Assembly: GCA_002633005.1 (NCBI GenBank)
Contig: NMRA01000076.1
Span: 271,284-335,283 of the forward strand
DNA length: 64,000 nucleotides
Source of the DNA: Phoronis australis
Taxonomy: Eukaryota > Phoronida > Phoronidae
Reading direction: 5' to 3'
Both the position numbers and the translations under genes were made by a program. This document shows positions 62,701 through 63,984 of the stretch, one piece after another. The notes below the pieces were generated by a model. It saw nothing but the letters and a program-made list of their open reading frames with translations. It made no database searches and was not told where the DNA came from. How positions within the stretch are numbered: the first letter of the stretch is position 1; each line of letters starts with the position of its first letter.

Positions 62701-63984
62701 GAAGTGTGATGTGCGGCATTGCTTAGAGCATGCAGCATAATCATGCCCGTGTAGTACTCGTAGTCATAGTCCACGTCATCAGCAGAGCGCTTGGTGCGGT
62801 CTGAAAAAGGAACTACTGATCAAGCTGCTGCCTCTTGGCCGCATGAAATCAAGAGTCAAATGATTTCCAATCTCCTGCCCACATTGAAGCAAACAAGAGT
62901 ATACCTAAGTGTTTTCAAATCCTGTCAAATTTGTATTCCTTGTGACAAAATAATTAAGCCGTTTGCTTGCCACTTTGCTACAAGCAATAACAATGGATCA
63001 CAAGTTGTAATTGGTAACCCAACAACTCTATCATGATCTAGTAAACATGTGGGGAGACAGTGTCATTGGTGGCCTGGTTGATAAGTGCCCGCTTTCTTTA
63101 CTCGAGGTCGTGGGTTCAAGTCCCACCAGGTCACACTGCTAAACCCTTGAGCCAGGTTTCTAGCTCCTCAGCTCGGTTTTAACCATATATTAATAAAGCA
63201 TAAAAATATTTCCAGGTGATCAGTGCAATGGGCCCACATGCGAGGCCTGCGCACGTCTGGTACAACGTGTATCAGACCGCCTGCAATTATTTTTTATATT
63301 ATTATAGTAAACATGTGGTTAATAATTATGCTAACTAAATCTGTGTGCTCCAGTTACGATGGGGAGAGCTATTTTTGTTGAATTTTGTCAGTTTGAACTA
63401 ATATGTCAGTGTACGTGGTTAAACCACTACCATACTGTGTCCAGTTTGAAGTAAGTATTAGTGAAAAATAATCAAACCACATTTGAGCAAAGGTGCAGTC
63501 TCCGAGAATATAAAGATTACTGCCAAATACTGAGATAATTTCCATCAATTATTTCAGAATCTGTTGATGCACTCATAATTACTTGTCGACTAAATTTATT
63601 TTAAGCAGGTGTGAAGTGAAAGCATAGGACCACTTTTTTGTCATGTTTCATGACACGGACCGTAGAAGTACAACATGTATAATCAGTTTCTGCATGTCTC
63701 AGTTAACCTTCTATGTAAGATGCTGGTACAACATTTTAACACACACCACAACAATCACATTATGAAATGTCACCATTTAGATAAATTACAGAGTAAAGCC
63801 AGAGCAAGCAAATCGAGGGATTTACCATTGTGTCGCTCCAACCAGGTAGTAAGATGGCCGACAATTTGGGCAGCTCTTGCTGGGTTGGTTTTGTTCAGAC
63901 TCGACGCCATTCCTCCCACAGTCAGGCAGGCGCGCCGCAGTGTTTCGGTTTCATTGGTTCGATTTGGCACAACTATGTCCATAC
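1165..63984 (-). CDS. Giant mosaic gene: lipid-transfer-like N-terminal part, PAN-like exon, FN3-like repeats (50 exons, 5' partial)
   Basis: One minus-strand gene fills the window. Fifty exons (W1-W50, listed separately) were found by translating both strands and requiring an AG acceptor, a GT donor and phase continuity; all junctions agree, which argues strongly for a single transcript. About 3,300 codons are visible and the start lies beyond 64000. The first half has HEAT-like helices, amphipathic helices and Cys-bearing beta-rich exons, loosely like vitellogenin/apolipophorin-class proteins. The second half is a run of fibronectin-III-like modules, each usually split over two exons, with one PAN/apple-like exon. 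Dibasic sites (RTKR-S in W1/W2, RTRR-S in W11, KTRR-S in W23) suggest proteolytic maturation. Probably secreted or membrane-bound. The vitellogenin-family link is inference; the FN3-like array is clear from motif spacing. Introns without recognisable content include 1367-2596, 11627-12571, 37896-38969 and 39720-41020. Confidence 0.8.
2597..2703 (-). CDS. Exon W49
   Basis: Acceptor CCATTTTCAG, donor GTCAGT. VGSIVDGDNWYKDITYTSSV then ELVVTMAIANYKEQ; continues the P-P-G-V-V-G-S-I-V-D-G linker begun in W48. Confidence 0.85.
3038..4285 (-). CDS. Exon W48: exceptionally long FN3-like exon (1,248 nt)
   Basis: Acceptor TTTTTGAATAG (chosen over a nearer AG because only it keeps phase with W47), donor GTAAGG. 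Holds roughly two and a half modules: MNKYPPQPGEVRDGPYRDRD, SHYIVGLGNDRSTE, VYYCAVRAFAVSG, TYYYPIVKAINEADHC, VLIDLTKPVMGSLDIG, WKDWVDAESGIDYYNVYLTR, HYVLMTATNKARTTS, ending DDIPPG. Most other exons are 107-271 nt, so introns may have been lost here. A truncated copy lies at 6304-6535. Confidence 0.9.
5102..5338 (-). CDS. Exon W47, duplicate copy on the left-hand contig
   Basis: Offset 2251 from 7353-7589 with identical protein and the same splice sites. It lies inside the 2.25-kb block repeated on both sides of the single N at 6301; interpreted as an assembly or haplotype duplicate. Confidence 0.8.
6154..6222. mobile_element. Short palindromic MITE (hairpin family B), copy 1
   Basis: Arms ACAGGGGTCCCACATTTCGA and its near reverse complement ending in GAGGGACTC, enclosing CCTGAGCAGACAA. 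Same family at 8404-8472 (contig duplicate), 13527-13614 and 51124-51219. Confidence 0.55.
6304..6535 (-). pseudogene. Truncated copy of exon W48 at contig edge
   Basis: The first ~232 coding bases of W48 repeated with about 1% differences, then cut by the single N at 6301. Not a real truncated exon but the ragged end of an overlapping contig. Confidence 0.8.
7353..7589 (-). CDS. Exon W47 (copy on the right-hand contig)
   Basis: Acceptor TTCTGCTACAG, donor GTGAGT. SIRATVRAVNKAGLFSSAVS, VYDLKPNSTEADVDFQEEET, then TLVEWAIYRAD. Differs from 5102-5338 by three silent changes. Confidence 0.85.
8404..8472. mobile_element. Hairpin family B, contig duplicate of copy 1
   Basis: Second image of the 6154-6222 element in the duplicated block; one base differs in the left arm (GAGATCTAG for GAGAACTAG). 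Confidence 0.5.
8759..8865 (-). CDS. Exon W46: FN3-like module, second half
   Basis: Acceptor TTTCCCTCTAG, donor GTACGG. YEIALGTAQSSTSILQFKSV then GLVTSYTIQGLNLAA; the Y-E-I-A-L-G-T strand matches the array. Confidence 0.85.
9031..9425. repeat. 27-bp minisatellite, family 1
   Basis: Degenerate units of the form GATCAGTTCCATCAACCATG plus TGAACAA, with deletions and substitutions. Open frames here on both strands come only from the period being a multiple of three. Confidence 0.8.
9445..9735. repeat. 27-bp minisatellite, family 2
   Basis: More homogeneous units GATCACTTCCAATAACCATG plus GGATCAA, adjacent to family 1 and clearly related to it. Part of the array is repeated at 10005-10090 because of the contig join. 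Confidence 0.85.
9876..10000 (-). CDS. Exon W45, duplicate created by contig overlap
   Basis: Same 125-nt exon as 10241-10365, offset 365. It ends three bases before the single N at 10004. Flanking sequence repeats exactly with four differences in 364 bp, so it most likely represents the other haplotype or an unmerged contig end, not a second exon. Confidence 0.8.
10241..10365 (-). CDS. Exon W45: linker plus module start
   Basis: Acceptor CACTGTTACAG, donor GTTTGT. VKIVTPSIFPLSPNPAQVVC and FVDVEWQPFTDSTPLDR. An identical exon at 9876-10000 is a product of the single-N contig join. Confidence 0.85.
10963..11183 (-). CDS. Exon W44: FN3-like module, second half
   Basis: Acceptor CTTTTTTCAG, donor GTAATT. 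MAIAVGMSYNSTDMIDWYEL, KYFVTLHVKNLVGHDISVSD, then IIDPPTATE. Confidence 0.9.
11440..11626 (-). CDS. Exon W43: D-V-T-P-P linker and next core
   Basis: Acceptor TTGCCCGCAG, donor GTAAGT. LRSVDQLGNSVKKLTPGVTV, DVTPPFVENYRCHP, LGFDCSWDIASDNESS. Confidence 0.9.
12572..12699 (-). CDS. Exon W42: FN3-like module core
   Basis: Acceptor ATTTCAACAG, donor GTAAGA. IGNKTMYYRVGSLPGTGDLQ, then NWKATTEYFMPLG. The Y-Y-R-V-G-S-x-P-G-T-G variant of the array motif. Confidence 0.9.
13189..13399 (-). CDS. Exon W41: module end, T-P-P linker, next module start
   Basis: Acceptor TTTTTTTGGCAG, donor GTAGGC. AFVTVRAITGHNCHEDIIVS, FQLDSTPPTLELKEFGTVVD, then MLSFHWNSTDY. Confidence 0.9.
13527..13614. mobile_element. 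Hairpin family B, copy 2
   Basis: ACAGGGGTGCCATATTCTGA ... TCTCAAAATGTGGGACCC: same arms and length as the copies at 6154 and 51124, with a diverged loop. Confidence 0.55.
13921..14520. repeat. 40-bp minisatellite, 15 units
   Basis: Fifteen in-register 40-bp units (AGGTTGTCTGTGTCTACAAC then TGACATGCACATGTACACCC). Units 4-6 and 7-9 share the same variant series, indicating a 120-bp higher-order duplication. Lies in the W40-W41 intron. Confidence 0.9.
14930..15057 (-). CDS. Exon W40
   Basis: Acceptor TTCATTTTAG, donor GTATTA. YDWGIGSQVGYTDLQPFMME, then HAQANLHLTKEK; corresponds to strands C-E of a module whose strand F opens W41. Confidence 0.85.
15328..15571 (-). CDS. Exon W39: FN3-like module, second half
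   Basis: Donor GTAAGA. Two in-frame acceptors are possible, giving an exon start at 15571 or 15556; they differ by five codons (TMIFQ). I prefer 15571 because of the T-rich tract before it. Reads SLYYYISVKCVNGAGDESSV, then EPGVVFDGRVKYEDASW. Confidence 0.8.
15767..16003 (-). CDS. Exon W38: FN3-like module core
   Basis: Acceptor ATACCACAG, donor GTAAAC, phase 0-0. AYWSGFDFQSGISRYFVAIG then TTSGGDQVVAWKDMG, clear repeat consensus. Starts with an acidic linker (GEDEELDPADPS). Confidence 0.9.
16638..16829 (-). CDS. Exon W37: FN3-like module, second half
   Basis: Acceptor TTTTAAATTAG, donor GTAAGG, phase 0-0. ALTNGAQYCFKVIAINGARL and PCVVIDITPPSMRK. An antisense open frame on the plus strand is a shadow. 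Confidence 0.9.
17283..17397 (-). CDS. Exon W36: FN3-like module, first half
   Basis: Acceptor TTTTGTTGCAG, donor GTACTG. RLMLSWEYVDAESGIAEYRY: W-x-x-x-x-D-A-E-S-G-I-x-x-Y is the best match to the array consensus. Confidence 0.9.
18722..18992 (-). CDS. Exon W35: FN3-like module
   Basis: Acceptor CGATTTTCAG, donor GTAAAA. GFSDPESNITKYDLGVFVNG, VTVQVTAENGARTTTTAVSN, then VIDLTPPSLVSITDTD. One exon carries a near-complete module plus linker. Confidence 0.9.
19834..20278. mobile_element. 445-bp fold-back element with satellite-like arms
   Basis: The two halves are imperfect reverse complements over about 190-200 bases, from AATTACAAGGTACC at the left to GGTACCTTGTAATT at the right. Arms consist of tandem CACGGG-x-CAC-GGACTCA-type units. 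The centre includes TCAGCTGA. In the W34-W35 intron. Confidence 0.7.
20455..20565 (-). CDS. Exon W34: V-D-L-T-P-P linker exon
   Basis: Acceptor CGTTGTTCCAG, donor GTACGT, phase 1-1. KVDLTPPVQGSVTDSRFGLA then KYCSDTATIKAQWD. Confidence 0.9.
21151..21225. repeat. (TATATG)n microsatellite
   Basis: Two runs of TATATG/TATGTA separated by ACTTTTG. Confidence 0.9.
21587..21780 (-). CDS. Exon W33: FN3-like module, second half
   Basis: Acceptor TCTTTTACAG, donor GTAAGT. YYVRMGSTPGGYDLTNNTDI then SVYYTMVTASNRGLIPKYVN: textbook C'-to-G strands of the array. Confidence 0.9.
22243..22420 (-). CDS. Exon W32: module boundary and next core
   Basis: Acceptor GTGTCATTGCAG, donor GTAAGA. LLVDKSPPIAGTVYDGLDHK is the classic V-D-x-S-P-P-x-x-G-x-V-x-D-G linker; then LCAHWANFFDPHSGIMK. 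Confidence 0.85.
22800..22940. repeat. Diverged dispersed repeat (three copies in window)
   Basis: Contains TTTGACAAAAATGCTATTAG followed by AACTGCCAAATAATTCTG. Similar blocks occur at 56980-57045 and 60960-61030. Probably an old non-autonomous element; ends not determined. Confidence 0.35.
23225..23401 (-). CDS. Exon W31: FN3-like module core
   Basis: Acceptor GTTCTTATACAG, donor GTAGAC. LSLVEFGLGRSKYDVKLRSY, a variant of the Y-x-x-x-I-G-T strand, and EPAWIRLQVLNN as strand F. Phase 1 in and out. Confidence 0.8.
23455..23560. repeat. 24-bp minisatellite, about 4 units
   Basis: TATGACATCATC plus AAAAACAGTGGA repeated with small changes, in the W30-W31 intron. Confidence 0.7.
23854..24022 (-). 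CDS. Exon W30: module boundary with D-I-T-P-P
   Basis: Acceptor TATCCTATAG, donor GTGAGT. Completes the previous module (GLNDVIFGGALVTTVCHSRP), then MIIDITPPLFYGVDSFIY linker and first strands of the next module. Confidence 0.85.
24312..24514 (-). CDS. Exon W29: FN3-like module
   Basis: Acceptor AACTTTTCAG, donor GTGACA. ANWDEFEDKDSGMFGYTWKA (W, D-S-G-x-x-x-Y) and LAEGPYYFTVQ (strand F), both characteristic of the array. Confidence 0.85.
25277..25730. repeat. 77-bp tandem repeat containing exon W28's end and splice donor
   Basis: Unit starts at 25277, 25354, 25431, 25508, 25585 and 25662. The sixth copy contains the real exon end (25705) and donor. Every other copy keeps about 24 bases of exon sequence (CATTGAGATAACTTGTTGCC on the plus strand) with a GTAATG or GTATTG donor. 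Confidence 0.9.
25705..25960 (-). CDS. Exon W28: FN3-like linker; donor lies in 77-bp tandem repeat
   Basis: Acceptor ATGCTTTGCAG, donor GTAATG. FINPGPGFCTIIDFTPPDPA is the G strand plus D-F-T-P-P linker; then CEAAITQRCHEVTDQPNHRY. The last ~24 coding bases and the donor form part of a 77-bp unit repeated five more times in the following intron. Confidence 0.85.
26686..26734. repeat. (TA)n microsatellite
   Basis: About 24 uninterrupted TA units in the W27-W28 intron; open frames of Tyr-Ile across it are spurious. Confidence 0.95.
27116..27316 (-). CDS. Exon W27: PAN/apple-like domain
   Basis: Acceptor GGTCGTTTCAG, donor GTAAGT, phase 0-0. VCARRCLNYGRKCISFMYDV then NKACVLLS: the C-x3-C-x6-C-x-S-F-x-Y-D...C-x-L pattern of PAN/apple modules, which bind proteins or carbohydrates. 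Only the core is on this exon. The following exon starts within the last strands of an FN3-like module, so an exon between them may be missing. Confidence 0.8.
28155..29440 (+). pseudogene. LINE reverse transcriptase, broken
   Basis: Recognisable RT motifs in order: TPVFKDGEKSSCENYRPISV, AVQSGFRPLHST, then after a frameshift near 28590 VFVDLKKAFDTVDH, and after a stop and frameshift near 28818 GSILGPLLFTIFVNDL and the catalytic YADD (codons at about 28907-28918). Further stops near 29078 and 29305. Non-LTR type; cannot be active. Confidence 0.85.
29466..30775. mobile_element. TIR element inserted in the LINE (contains assembly gap)
   Basis: Left end ACCGCATTTATCCACCTT and, reversed, right end ACCGTATTTATCCACCTT. 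The LINE reading resumes to the right. The middle 794 bases are unknown. A related end is present at 59505-59670 in opposite orientation. Confidence 0.5.
29821..30614. other. Assembly gap (794 N)
   Basis: Run of Ns inside the nested element; open frames across it are meaningless. Confidence 1.
31665..31812 (-). CDS. Exon W26: inter-module segment
   Basis: Acceptor TCTTTTTACAG, donor GTACGT. SVVAFEDSPIKIENLAHGLG and NGDTYFKWDSFNFNTPTLNT. It leads directly into the PAN-like exon. Confidence 0.8.
32634..32836 (-). CDS. Exon W25: FN3-like module, second half
   Basis: Acceptor GTTTTCATTTAG, donor GTAAGT. GWTQMAATNALVEAKMPGGI then LYFTVRAKNEQGMEALAQC: the Y-F-T-V-R-A-x-N signature of strands F-G. 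Joins W24 without insertion, so the intron ORF at 33259-33540 is excluded. Confidence 0.85.
33640..33768 (-). CDS. Exon W24: FN3-like module, first half
   Basis: Acceptor CTCTTGCATAG, donor GTAAGT, phase 0-0. LDVTDTQFELEVDAEDENSE then MHYAVGTYKGGTNVI. The Y-A-V-G-T-x-x-G-G motif recurs through the array as the C-C' part of an FN3-like fold. Confidence 0.85.
35639..35873 (-). CDS. Exon W23: end of lipid-carrier-like half, KTRR-S site
   Basis: Acceptor CGTTATTTCTAG, donor GTAAGG. Strands MDLVLTPLRIELIAFVELQL, then an acidic linker IEKAEEDESPPQFQGASSAT leading to KTRRSGQPCK, a dibasic motif close to a convertase site (P4 is Lys). It marks the boundary before the FN3-like array. Confidence 0.85.
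36161..36478 (+). mobile_element. Probable retroelement 3' end with three-way-junction fold and TTCG microsatellite
   Basis: A 47-nt structured motif (36373-36419) is followed by AAAATAAAG and then ATTCATTC/(TTCG)n up to 36478. A structured 3' tail ending in a microsatellite is the style of CR1/L2-type LINEs and their SINEs. No coding part recognised upstream. Confidence 0.4.
37667..37895 (-). CDS. Exon W22: hydrophobic Gly-rich segment
   Basis: Acceptor TTATGCTCTAG, donor GTGAGT. FGAGGSLGAFMGIKLCIMSM, VWGSVAISLGIIEAGAKLIG: long hydrophobic, glycine-rich runs that could sit in a lipid pocket; a membrane segment is less likely given embedded charges. Confidence 0.85.
38970..39135 (-). CDS. 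Exon W21
   Basis: Acceptor GTCTTTCTAG, donor GTGAGT. MNMVEYLVTAVFGTAGEFPG and FCLSGQVPVPTKDITFFEYQ. Beta-rich. The internal Met at the exon start is not a translation start, since phase runs through from W20. Confidence 0.85.
39574..39719 (-). CDS. Exon W20
   Basis: Acceptor ACGCCCCTTTCAG, donor GTAAGA, ends on a full codon. ALPLVDLTTELIMCGEKSSE then MQLMNEIRDAISSN, a mostly helical insert between beta-rich exons. Confidence 0.85.
41021..41242 (-). CDS. Exon W19: Cys-containing beta segment
   Basis: Acceptor ATTTCAG, donor GTATGT. VTANSSHIYLIGKAQLCSSF and CIPDTFVFKNIAFKIPPFAG: strand-like alternation, three cysteines, an N-glycosylation sequon. Continues W18. Confidence 0.85.
42147..42362 (-). 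CDS. Exon W18: Cys-rich beta segment
   Basis: Acceptor ATATCTTTTCTAG, donor GTGAGT. Six cysteines (CPHFLGG, VYCEPHFDCMGLTCAVP, YMCLQQW, DLCGPK) imply disulphides, hence an extracellular location. The alternating pattern VDLCGPKLVFKVG fits amphipathic strands of a lipid-pocket sheet. Confidence 0.85.
42829..42937. mobile_element. Hairpin element C (about 50-bp arms)
   Basis: CCACATCAC / GTGATGTGG flank a short loop (AATAGGTTAC); outwards CAGTCTGG-like arms, then TTTTTAAGTCTAGTCTG against CAGACTAAAAAATATTTG. A compact palindromic MITE in the W17-W18 intron. Confidence 0.55.
43852..43983 (-). CDS. Exon W17
   Basis: Acceptor TTTTCCTACAG, donor GTACGT. DKFSVTNPKTWSPSTINRKL then KYGKDGYGYRGALINKLFQA. 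Positively charged, Gly/Tyr-rich; no recognised domain. Confidence 0.8.
44040..45365. repeat. Element family E: modules with CTCF-like motifs (copy 1)
   Basis: Repeating blocks of about 150-230 bp with GCCACTAGGGGGC-type motifs (44250, 44642, 45036, 45184), then TCGTCGTCATC and ATGCCAAATTTCATGAAAAT. The same blocks occur at 51360-51660, 55080-56110 and 61800-62070. Right end reads ATGCACCCA...TTTGGTGCAC, a short inverted repeat. Confidence 0.6.
45897..46042 (-). CDS. Exon W16: helical basic segment
   Basis: Acceptor CTGTTATCCAG, donor GTGAGC. SKIWKIAERFDVGHYTLRFV then VVDLFKKKKLVDRVDALTIV; helical, with a Lys cluster; ends in QACAG. Confidence 0.8.
46284..46531. mobile_element. MITE family A, copy 1
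   Basis: About 248 bp with inverted ends GGAGTCCGTTCCAAGAAA and, reversed from the right, GGGTCCATTCCAACAAAA, both followed by TTGACTTAA or CTGACTTAA. AT-rich interior with a CCAGATG core shared with copy 2. Confidence 0.6.
46957..47082 (-). CDS. Exon W15: proline-rich linker and helix
   Basis: Acceptor ATTTGTGCAG, donor GTAAGT. YRAPEPPYRPANVDMRAQRP followed by helix LSEQLKGVIDFVNDVKALLG. Phase 2 in and 2 out. Confidence 0.8.
47456..47586 (-). CDS. Exon W14: basic linker
   Basis: Acceptor GCTTCTTGCAG, donor GTTAGA. ECNDRIVTHLGRRADSGAFA then DKQSKKLNRNMKRNQGEF; very basic and probably disordered. An open frame on the plus strand here (47473-47913) is an antisense shadow. Confidence 0.8.
48074..48305 (-). 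CDS. Exon W13: basic, low-complexity-leaning linker
   Basis: Acceptor TGTTATCAAACAG, donor GTGAGG. Encodes AVTSSGKPAKAGEQIGTMQA, FMFVSVRKVPKSYRRMRSSQ and DGEWVDPTKYTERNSLFPSW. Lys/Arg-rich; no domain recognised. Confidence 0.8.
50230..50357 (-). CDS. Exon W12: basic linker exon
   Basis: Acceptor TGTGATTTTGTAG, donor GTATGT. This exon is required by phase (0 in, 2 out) between W11 and W13. Reads VVAPVTGVYYHEKLPRQRIR and SLKKYVIFLYNVKYLR; highly basic. A long open frame on the opposite strand (49899-50423) overlaps it but has no support. Confidence 0.7.
50435..50686. mobile_element. MITE family A, copy 2
   Basis: 252 bp; left end GGGGCCCCGTTCCAAGAAAA and right end, reversed, GGGGCCCGTGCCAAGAAACT. 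Same interior motif (TTACCAGATGTGGAAG) as copy 1. Confidence 0.65.
51124..51219. mobile_element. Hairpin family B, copy 3
   Basis: The best-preserved copy: GTCACAAACAGGGGCCCC at the left and CAGGACCCTCTAAGTGAC at the right form the terminal inverted repeats; the inner arms AGAACCAGTT / AACTGGTTCT pair perfectly. Confidence 0.6.
51360..51660. repeat. Element family E, partial copy
   Basis: Keeps the two ends (AGAGCAACACTGGAGCACTG; ACCTGGATGCCTGGACAAAG and CAACCACATGATATGTGGGAGC) but lacks the middle CTCF-like modules. Confidence 0.5.
52596..52785 (-). CDS. Exon W11: RTRR-S processing site
   Basis: Acceptor CCTCTGCAG, donor GTGAGA, ends on a full codon. KFHKKFPRTRRSGAQDDYGD is an ideal convertase consensus (R-x-R-R then Ser) followed by an acidic linker, the same layout as in W2. 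Ends IGIMLLADAGQK. Confidence 0.85.
53180..53337 (-). CDS. Exon W10: amphipathic helices
   Basis: Acceptor TTCATTATGTTAG, donor GTAAGT. Opens GQQQKEVGMKFISALSNLLE and continues PFEYLFKPLFDLYKSILAVY; a long amphipathic helix rich in Leu, Phe and Tyr. Confidence 0.85.
53700..53928 (-). CDS. Exon W9: mixed segment with FPIKGG-LPYW loop
   Basis: Acceptor GTCTAACCCAG, donor GTGAGT. Begins VAMAMFMLMGAKKRVEINFP, then GGNLPYWMTPGEDL and VFATKEVSNMLKIYATRP. The KRVEINFPIKGG stretch looks like a beta strand with basic groove residues. No known domain recognised. Confidence 0.85.
54076..54218 (-). CDS. Exon W8: amphipathic helices
   Basis: Acceptor CAACTGTTTTCAG, donor GTATCC, phase 0 in and 2 out. 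TILDAIQVTIPYAIEQFEKT and IVQSLGELISAPSSALEGLG continue the amphipathic-helix tract of W6-W10. Confidence 0.85.
55080..56110. repeat. Element family E, long copy with seven CTCF-like motifs
   Basis: Motifs at 55171, 55194, 55351, 55486, 55618, 55779 and 55928; after the closely spaced first pair they sit about 130-160 bp apart. CCACTAGATGGCGC at 55351-55364 fits the vertebrate CTCF core consensus CCASYAGRKGGCRS at every position. Confidence 0.6.
56370..56561 (-). CDS. Exon W7: amphipathic helices with one Cys
   Basis: Acceptor TATTTATAG, donor GTAATG, phase 0-0 (64 codons). ALFKSFAQTIIDLPKNIVKT and VRKVVLRIKFFINDVKMDIE form amphipathic helices separated by WTGKTTNCLPW. Continues the helix-rich, possibly lipid-binding section. 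Confidence 0.85.
56980..57045. repeat. Diverged dispersed repeat, second copy
   Basis: Contains GCGACAAAAATGCTATTTTA and, further on, CCAACTGCCAAGTAAG; shares the core of the block at 22800-22940. Confidence 0.3.
57547..58130. repeat. 18-bp minisatellite with internal gap
   Basis: Units of the form GACCAGAAACAGCGCAAT on both sides of a 190-N gap (57758-57947). All frames stay open because the period is a multiple of three; the long open frames are not genes. Confidence 0.9.
57758..57947. other. Assembly gap (190 N)
   Basis: Inside the 18-bp minisatellite, so the true array length is unknown. Confidence 1.
58383..58520 (-). CDS. Exon W6: amphipathic helices
   Basis: Acceptor GTTTCATTTTCAG, donor GTAAGT, symmetric phase 0-0 (46 codons). 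The product (VQDLVNIFDTLYDQFVTPIE, TAVDSFMGIFQSINK) is strongly amphipathic helix, comparable to exchangeable-apolipoprotein or saposin-like helices. No specific domain recognised. Confidence 0.85.
59021..59166 (-). CDS. Exon W5: beta-rich segment
   Basis: Acceptor ATGTTTCAG, donor GTACTG. Encodes PLEGMFMIDVYDTAYAEANL and FDMFRLQVCFRGYIRYNLN, with alternating polar/hydrophobic residues consistent with beta strands. The 5' half of this exon, with its acceptor, has been copied into the upstream intron (59201-59380, see repeat entry). Confidence 0.85.
59201..59380 (-). pseudogene. Relic tandem copies of the start of exon W5
   Basis: 59201-59227 repeats the exon start with an intact AG acceptor (peptide PLEDMVMTEV). 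59341-59373 repeats it again (PLEGVLMIDV) but the acceptor is changed from AG to GG. Between them, three ~30-bp units (59258, 59287, 59318) derive from AGGCTGTGTCATAGACGTCA of the same exon. Confidence 0.7.
59505..59670. mobile_element. Second copy of the TIR-element end
   Basis: ACCGTATTTATCCACCTT, then TCATCGAGTCACGAGCGAGG and TGATTACAATCTAG: matches 30615-30785 in reverse orientation with many substitutions. Confidence 0.6.
60273..60454 (-). CDS. Exon W4: transition from helical to beta-rich part
   Basis: Acceptor CTTTCTTTCAG, donor GTAAGT. Contains NASVVIPPNRDRRGIQDFLN followed by alternating hydrophobic strands (WEIEIPGFSWTKVIG, ASFGVILRNKMFLDL). This resembles the lipid-pocket beta-sheets that follow the helical domain in large lipid-transfer proteins; inference. 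Confidence 0.85.
60960..61030. repeat. Diverged dispersed repeat, third copy
   Basis: Contains TTTGACAAGAATGCTAATTG and AACTGCCAAATGATTCTT; same core as the other two copies. Confidence 0.35.
61379..61509 (-). CDS. Exon W3: last HEAT-like helices
   Basis: Acceptor CACATTTAG, donor GTAATT, phase 0 in and 2 out. Reads SAEILITLAFHDHHDVVRQQ then AYRTYTEHPRRYQLT, the V-R-x-x-A-Y pattern that closes HEAT-type helical domains in vitellogenin/apolipophorin-like proteins. The family assignment is inference from pattern only. Confidence 0.85.
61800..62070. repeat. Element family E, short copy
   Basis: ACTACATGGTGCAAAATACA, then CCAGTAGAGGGCAC at 61956-61969 (full CTCF-core match), then TTGTCAAATTTCACAATGAC. 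Confidence 0.55.
62604..62800 (-). CDS. Exon W2: HEAT-like helices with RTKR-S site
   Basis: Acceptor TTTTTCAG, donor GTATGA. Begins by completing an Asp codon, then RTKRSADDVDYDYEYY: a good proprotein-convertase consensus (R-x-K-R) followed by an acidic, tyrosine-rich linker that could also be sulfated. Then paired helices (MIMLHALSNAAH, SAWRRAALEAMKFYP) typical of HEAT-like repeats in large lipid-transfer proteins. Confidence 0.85.
63053..63304 (+). mobile_element. tRNA-derived SINE with target-site duplication
   Basis: Flanked by a perfect 14-bp direct repeat TAGTAAACATGTGG (63039-63052 and 63305-63318). The head carries a tRNA-like fold and the tail is AT-rich (TTATTTTTTATATTATTA). Full-length body about 252 bp in the W1-W2 intron. 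Confidence 0.75.
63069..63134 (+). other. tRNA-like head of the SINE
   Basis: TGGCCTG pairs with CAGGTCA as an acceptor stem, and GTGGGTTCAAGTCCCAC is a perfect T-arm with an internal B-box. The D-arm and anticodon regions are too short for a functional tRNA (about 64 nt in all), so this is a SINE promoter rather than a tRNA gene. Confidence 0.7.
63826..63984 (-). CDS. Exon W1: helical HEAT-like segment
   Basis: First exon visible; AG acceptor at 63985-63986 and donor GTAAAT below 63826, ending with one base of a split codon. It encodes a helix-rich stretch (LRRACLTVGGMASSLNK, QIVGHLTTWLERHN) with the leucine spacing of HEAT-like repeats, as in the alpha-helical domain of vitellogenin-class lipid carriers. 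An N-glycosylation sequon (NRT) is present. The upstream acceptor shows that earlier exons lie outside the window. Confidence 0.8.
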
